The position numbers were made by a program, and so were the translations under genes. This document shows, piece by piece, positions 61,601 to 64,000 of a stretch of DNA of 64,000 nucleotides (within the stretch, counting starts at the first letter, position 1; each line of letters starts with the position of its first letter). The notes beneath the pieces are model-generated. The model ran no database searches and was not told the DNA's origin. It saw only the letters and a list, made by a program, of their open reading frames with translations. This DNA is from Malurus cyaneus samueli (lineage: Eukaryota > Chordata > Aves > Passeriformes > Maluridae). The stretch is taken from assembly GCA_009741485.1 (NCBI GenBank), contig CM019236.1:49337069-49401068 (forward strand). The letters run 5' to 3'.

Positions 61601-63770
61601 TTTAGATCAGAAATGTTAAAAAATTAGAATTATAAAACAAATTCAGACTGCATTAGAGAAATAGCAGAGAACAACTACAGACGTCCATAAGGATTTACTT
61701 AGGTCTTATCACAGCATTTTCATTTTTTATATAACTGTTCTAATATCTGTATTTTGTTATGTAAAATTATACATAATTGACCAGTTGGAATTTATTTTAC
61801 ATGTAGTAAGGAGTAGTACCAACCTAAATGCCAAAAAGGCAAAAAATTTTTTTGACTGTGGTGTCTAAATACAAAAACTATGATGAGACTGCAATGGGTA
61901 TTCCTATCCATTCATACTTTCTGGAGAAAAGGAAAGAAACTGGAAGGTGCAAATTTTATCCTTATCCAGCAGCAGACTCAATGAAAAAACCTTAAAACTG
62001 AAAAAAAATCTCAGAATTCCTCTAGGGGAAGAGACACGGAAAGAGGATGCAGCCCAGTTCCTTCTGATAGGCCATGAAGTTGCAGCGTCTAGCATGCAGT
62101 GTGTACACAGTGGCAAATTCTCAGAACAAACTACAGTGACCTAGGGAAATGTTTTTGGGAAACTATGCCATCAGCACTTTTGTTATCTTCATGGTTTTCC
62201 TTTTTTTTTTTTTTTATTTTTTTAAGGATTCTGCGGTGGACTTTTTATAATCTTGTCACGGCGAGAAAATATGGAAATCCAGATTTCCATAACAAAAGAA
62301 TCCTGAAGATGACTGTGCTATAATTCAAAGGTTGGAAGGAACTTCAACTGTGCAAACTGAGCATTCACTGTATTTCTGAAAGAATCTTATTTATTACATT
62401 ATCTGTGAATCCCAGCTGTCCAACATTTACTTCAGAAAAATCATGAAAATTATGTACTGTAACTTCCTTCTCTTCACTTGCAGAGAAAGAATTATGTCTT
62501 TCAGTAATACCTCTACAACACTATGTGTTTCCAAAACATCCTTGTATTGTAAAATAGTCAGAAATGATGCTATATGAAAGAACAAAAAGTCCTATTTGAA
62601 ATTTAATATATTTCCCAGAAATTTAAACTACAGCCCAAATGCAAAATGAGTATTTGTGGACAAGCAAACACTAAGTGTTCAAACACACAACAGAAAATTA
62701 ATTTCTCTAACATTTTGTGCCAAACAACTTATTTGCTCATAACTACTTCCAAGTCACAATACTGGCTCCTATTTTGAAAATTACTATCAAGTACAGCACA
62801 TAATAGTTTTCTAACAAAATGATTTATAGTTCTAAATTCCTGCCCCTTCCTTTCAGCCAAACAAATAAGGAAAGGTTTGCAGAACCAATAATGATATTGG
62901 CAAAGACACAGAATTGTGAGGACAATTCTGCTATAAACAGTGCAAATAAATAATAGATATTTGTTATGGGAATGAAAGAAAACTACTGTCTGCTTTTTGA
63001 AATTACAGAGAGCATCCTGAAGATGCTTACATTTAAGTATTTGAGTATTTTGAAAACGAAGTCAAAATGACTATTCACTTTGCAGGACCAAAGCCTTGGG
63101 ATTTGGGAGCTATTCACTACTCTTGTCAGTTAATTGCCTATGGTACATATTCCTTTGGAAAAGCACAAACCATAAGCAAGTGATACTAAGAACTATATTT
63201 ACAAATAATGGTTGGCTAACTGGGGAAGACTCTACTTCAGTTTGTTAAACATTCTTTCAAGATCATGAAAGATCTTATTTTGGGGTGAGTATTAGTAAAA
63301 TCAAATGCTAGCTCAATTCAACCCCTGTATTAAAATACACTTGTTTAACATCTGTGCAAGGAAGATGATCATTTAATGATAAGAGTAAGGTAAGTATATA
63401 TAAGTATACATACTTACTATATCTATATAACAAATAATAGGTAATAAATATAAATAAATGGAGGAAAATAAATAACTTGTTACCAACAAGCATTTCAATT
63501 TGTGAACTTGCCACTGTATTTTAATATTTGGAGATCACTTGTTATCTAGTATTTGAAAATCTTCTGCATGTTATCAGTGTAACAGTGCACATAAGTCTTT
63601 ATTATTTTAAGGAATTAATTTGAAAATTCATTGCTGATCTTACCTGTAATCAGATTCTTAGCAGTGCTCTGTGATTTCTGCATTTCGTTTGATTTAAAAG
63701 TGAGGTCTTCCTGCATAATCTTCAGCTCTTGATTGGTAACAGATGAAATTTGTTTCATATGATTCAAATT
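55501..63770 (-). CDS. IFT74: IFT74 intraflagellar transport protein 74, 3' part (last five coding exons)
   Basis: IFT74 is a coiled-coil subunit of the ciliary IFT-B core that pairs with IFT81 and helps carry tubulin. Five minus-strand exons (63770-63644, 60506-60343, 59765-59640, 57294-57234, 55616-55501) join in phase to 197 residues and a stop. They align end to end with the C-terminal third of human IFT74 ([57 protein letters not shown]). The product is all charged heptad-like coiled coil, with no membrane segment. The 5' part runs off the right edge. TEK follows head-to-tail about 9.5 kb downstream, as in human 9p21. Confidence 0.95.
57234..57294 (-). CDS. IFT74: IFT74 exon ([16 protein letters not shown])
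   Basis: 61 nt. It encodes [20 protein letters not shown] plus the first base of a phenylalanine codon. Human has [20 protein letters not shown]. Acceptor TTTTCAG. The donor GAGT|GTATCC is weak but is the only nearby GT that keeps the phase needed by the last exon. Confidence 0.92.
59640..59765 (-). CDS. IFT74: IFT74 exon ([15 protein letters not shown])
   Basis: 126 nt, phase 0-0. It encodes [20 protein letters not shown], then [20 protein letters not shown] and SQ, aligning with human NAFKKIMEKQNIEYEALK and LQENETHSQ. Acceptor AACTAG; donor CTCAG|GTATAG. Confidence 0.95.
60343..60506 (-). CDS. IFT74: IFT74 exon ([11 protein letters not shown])
   Basis: 164 nt, phase 1 in and 0 out. It encodes [18 protein letters not shown], then [18 protein letters not shown] and [12 protein letters not shown]. 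Human has [12 protein letters not shown] and DLEIYNDLPALKSSGEEK. Acceptor GATCTAG; donor AAAAAG|GTAATG. Confidence 0.96.
61241..61399 (-). CDS. Unrecognised exon-like segment B in IFT74 intron: cysteine-rich, N-glycosylated peptide
   Basis: Open frame bounded by a TTTTCAG acceptor and a perfect CAG|GTAAAT donor. It reads [20 protein letters not shown], then [20 protein letters not shown] and [13 protein letters not shown]: four cysteines and four N-X-S/T sequons (NIT, NFS, NCS, NLS) in about 53 residues. That composition suggests a secreted or ectodomain peptide and is quite unlike IFT74. An alternative acceptor 10 nt downstream (61389) is possible. I do not recognise the family. It could be a nested gene on the same strand or a remnant of one. 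Confidence 0.4.
61458..61555 (-). CDS. Unrecognised exon-like segment A, upstream partner of segment B
   Basis: After a good pyrimidine-rich acceptor (TCTTTTTACCACAG) the frame reads [20 protein letters not shown], then [12 protein letters not shown], again cysteine-rich, before a stop. Joining it to segment B requires a very short intron (about 60-85 nt) with a weak donor (61458 or 61473) and the alternative B acceptor at 61389. A frameshifted single exon is the other reading. Confidence 0.3.
63644..63770 (-). CDS. IFT74: IFT74 exon ([13 protein letters not shown])
   Basis: 127 nt, phase 0 in and 1 out. It encodes [20 protein letters not shown], then [20 protein letters not shown] and IT, matching human EQISSITNQELKMMQDDL and VQKSQSTAQNL. 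Acceptor CACACAG; donor ACAG|GTAAGA. Confidence 0.95.
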
Positions 63771-64000
63771 CTGTGTGTTACCAATAACAGTAATAAGAAC
63801 ATGCTGTATTTTTGAAACAAATGGTAACTGGACAAATAAGAAACTCACCTGTCCTATGACATTGTCTACTATAAAGACTTAGAACATTGAAAATAGTCTG
63901 GAGTGATTTAAATGTGAATGACTTATTCTGCCAATTTCTGATAAAAGATGTATTGACAGGCCAGCACAGATGAAATAAAAATGTAAGAAGTAGAAACTGT

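Noticed and set aside
55501..64000. LRRC19, which is nested antisense in human IFT74
   Set aside because: No leucine-rich-repeat-like plus-strand frame was found in the visible IFT74 introns. The cysteine-rich segments near 61.4 kb are on the other strand and do not resemble LRRC19.

Overview
The window is vertebrate nuclear DNA and almost certainly avian. Coding exons are short, carry GT-AG splice sites and are separated by long AT-rich introns, and the dominant interspersed repeats are 5'-truncated CR1-type LINE copies ending in the characteristic bird CR1 3' tail. Two genes lie in the same orientation on the minus strand: TEK (TIE2, the angiopoietin receptor tyrosine kinase), complete from start codon (45946) to stop codon (9420), and upstream of it the 3' end of IFT74 (intraflagellar transport coiled-coil protein), whose last five coding exons occupy 63770-55501 and whose 5' part lies beyond the right edge.

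Layout from left to right: 1-8900 is gene-free flank downstream of TEK, with a degenerate CR1 copy (3421-3870), a CpG-dense block (5068-6220) and a probable 500-bp solo LTR (7506-8005). 8904-9419 is the likely TEK 3' UTR. 9420-45946 holds all 23 TEK coding exons in reverse order: tail and kinase exons 23-15, transmembrane exon 14, fibronectin III exons 13-10, second Ig exons 9-8, EGF exons 7-5, first Ig exons 4-2 and signal-peptide exon 1, with an 11.7-kb first intron. 45947-55500 is the TEK promoter side and the IFT74 3' flank, with a long CR1 copy at about 52460-53310. 55501-63770 is the IFT74 C-terminal half.

The reading frame of TEK was rebuilt exon by exon. Every junction keeps phase, and the product would be about 1127 residues (human TIE2 has 1124). 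Two exons are damaged by single-base length changes in short homopolymers: exon 10 has lost one T and is frameshifted, and exon 18, which encodes the catalytic and activation loops, carries several such changes that remove the activation-loop tyrosine. The rest of the gene is clean, so sequencing or assembly error is more likely than gene decay, but this needs checking.

The most interesting unexplained signal is inside an IFT74 intron (about 61555-60905, minus strand). It is a set of exon-like open segments with good splice signals that encode a cysteine-rich peptide with four N-glycosylation sequons, which I do not recognise. Functionally the two named genes are unrelated: TEK is an endothelial surface receptor for angiopoietins, and IFT74 is a core IFT-B subunit for ciliary transport. 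Their adjacency matches the IFT74-TEK neighbourhood of human chromosome 9p21.
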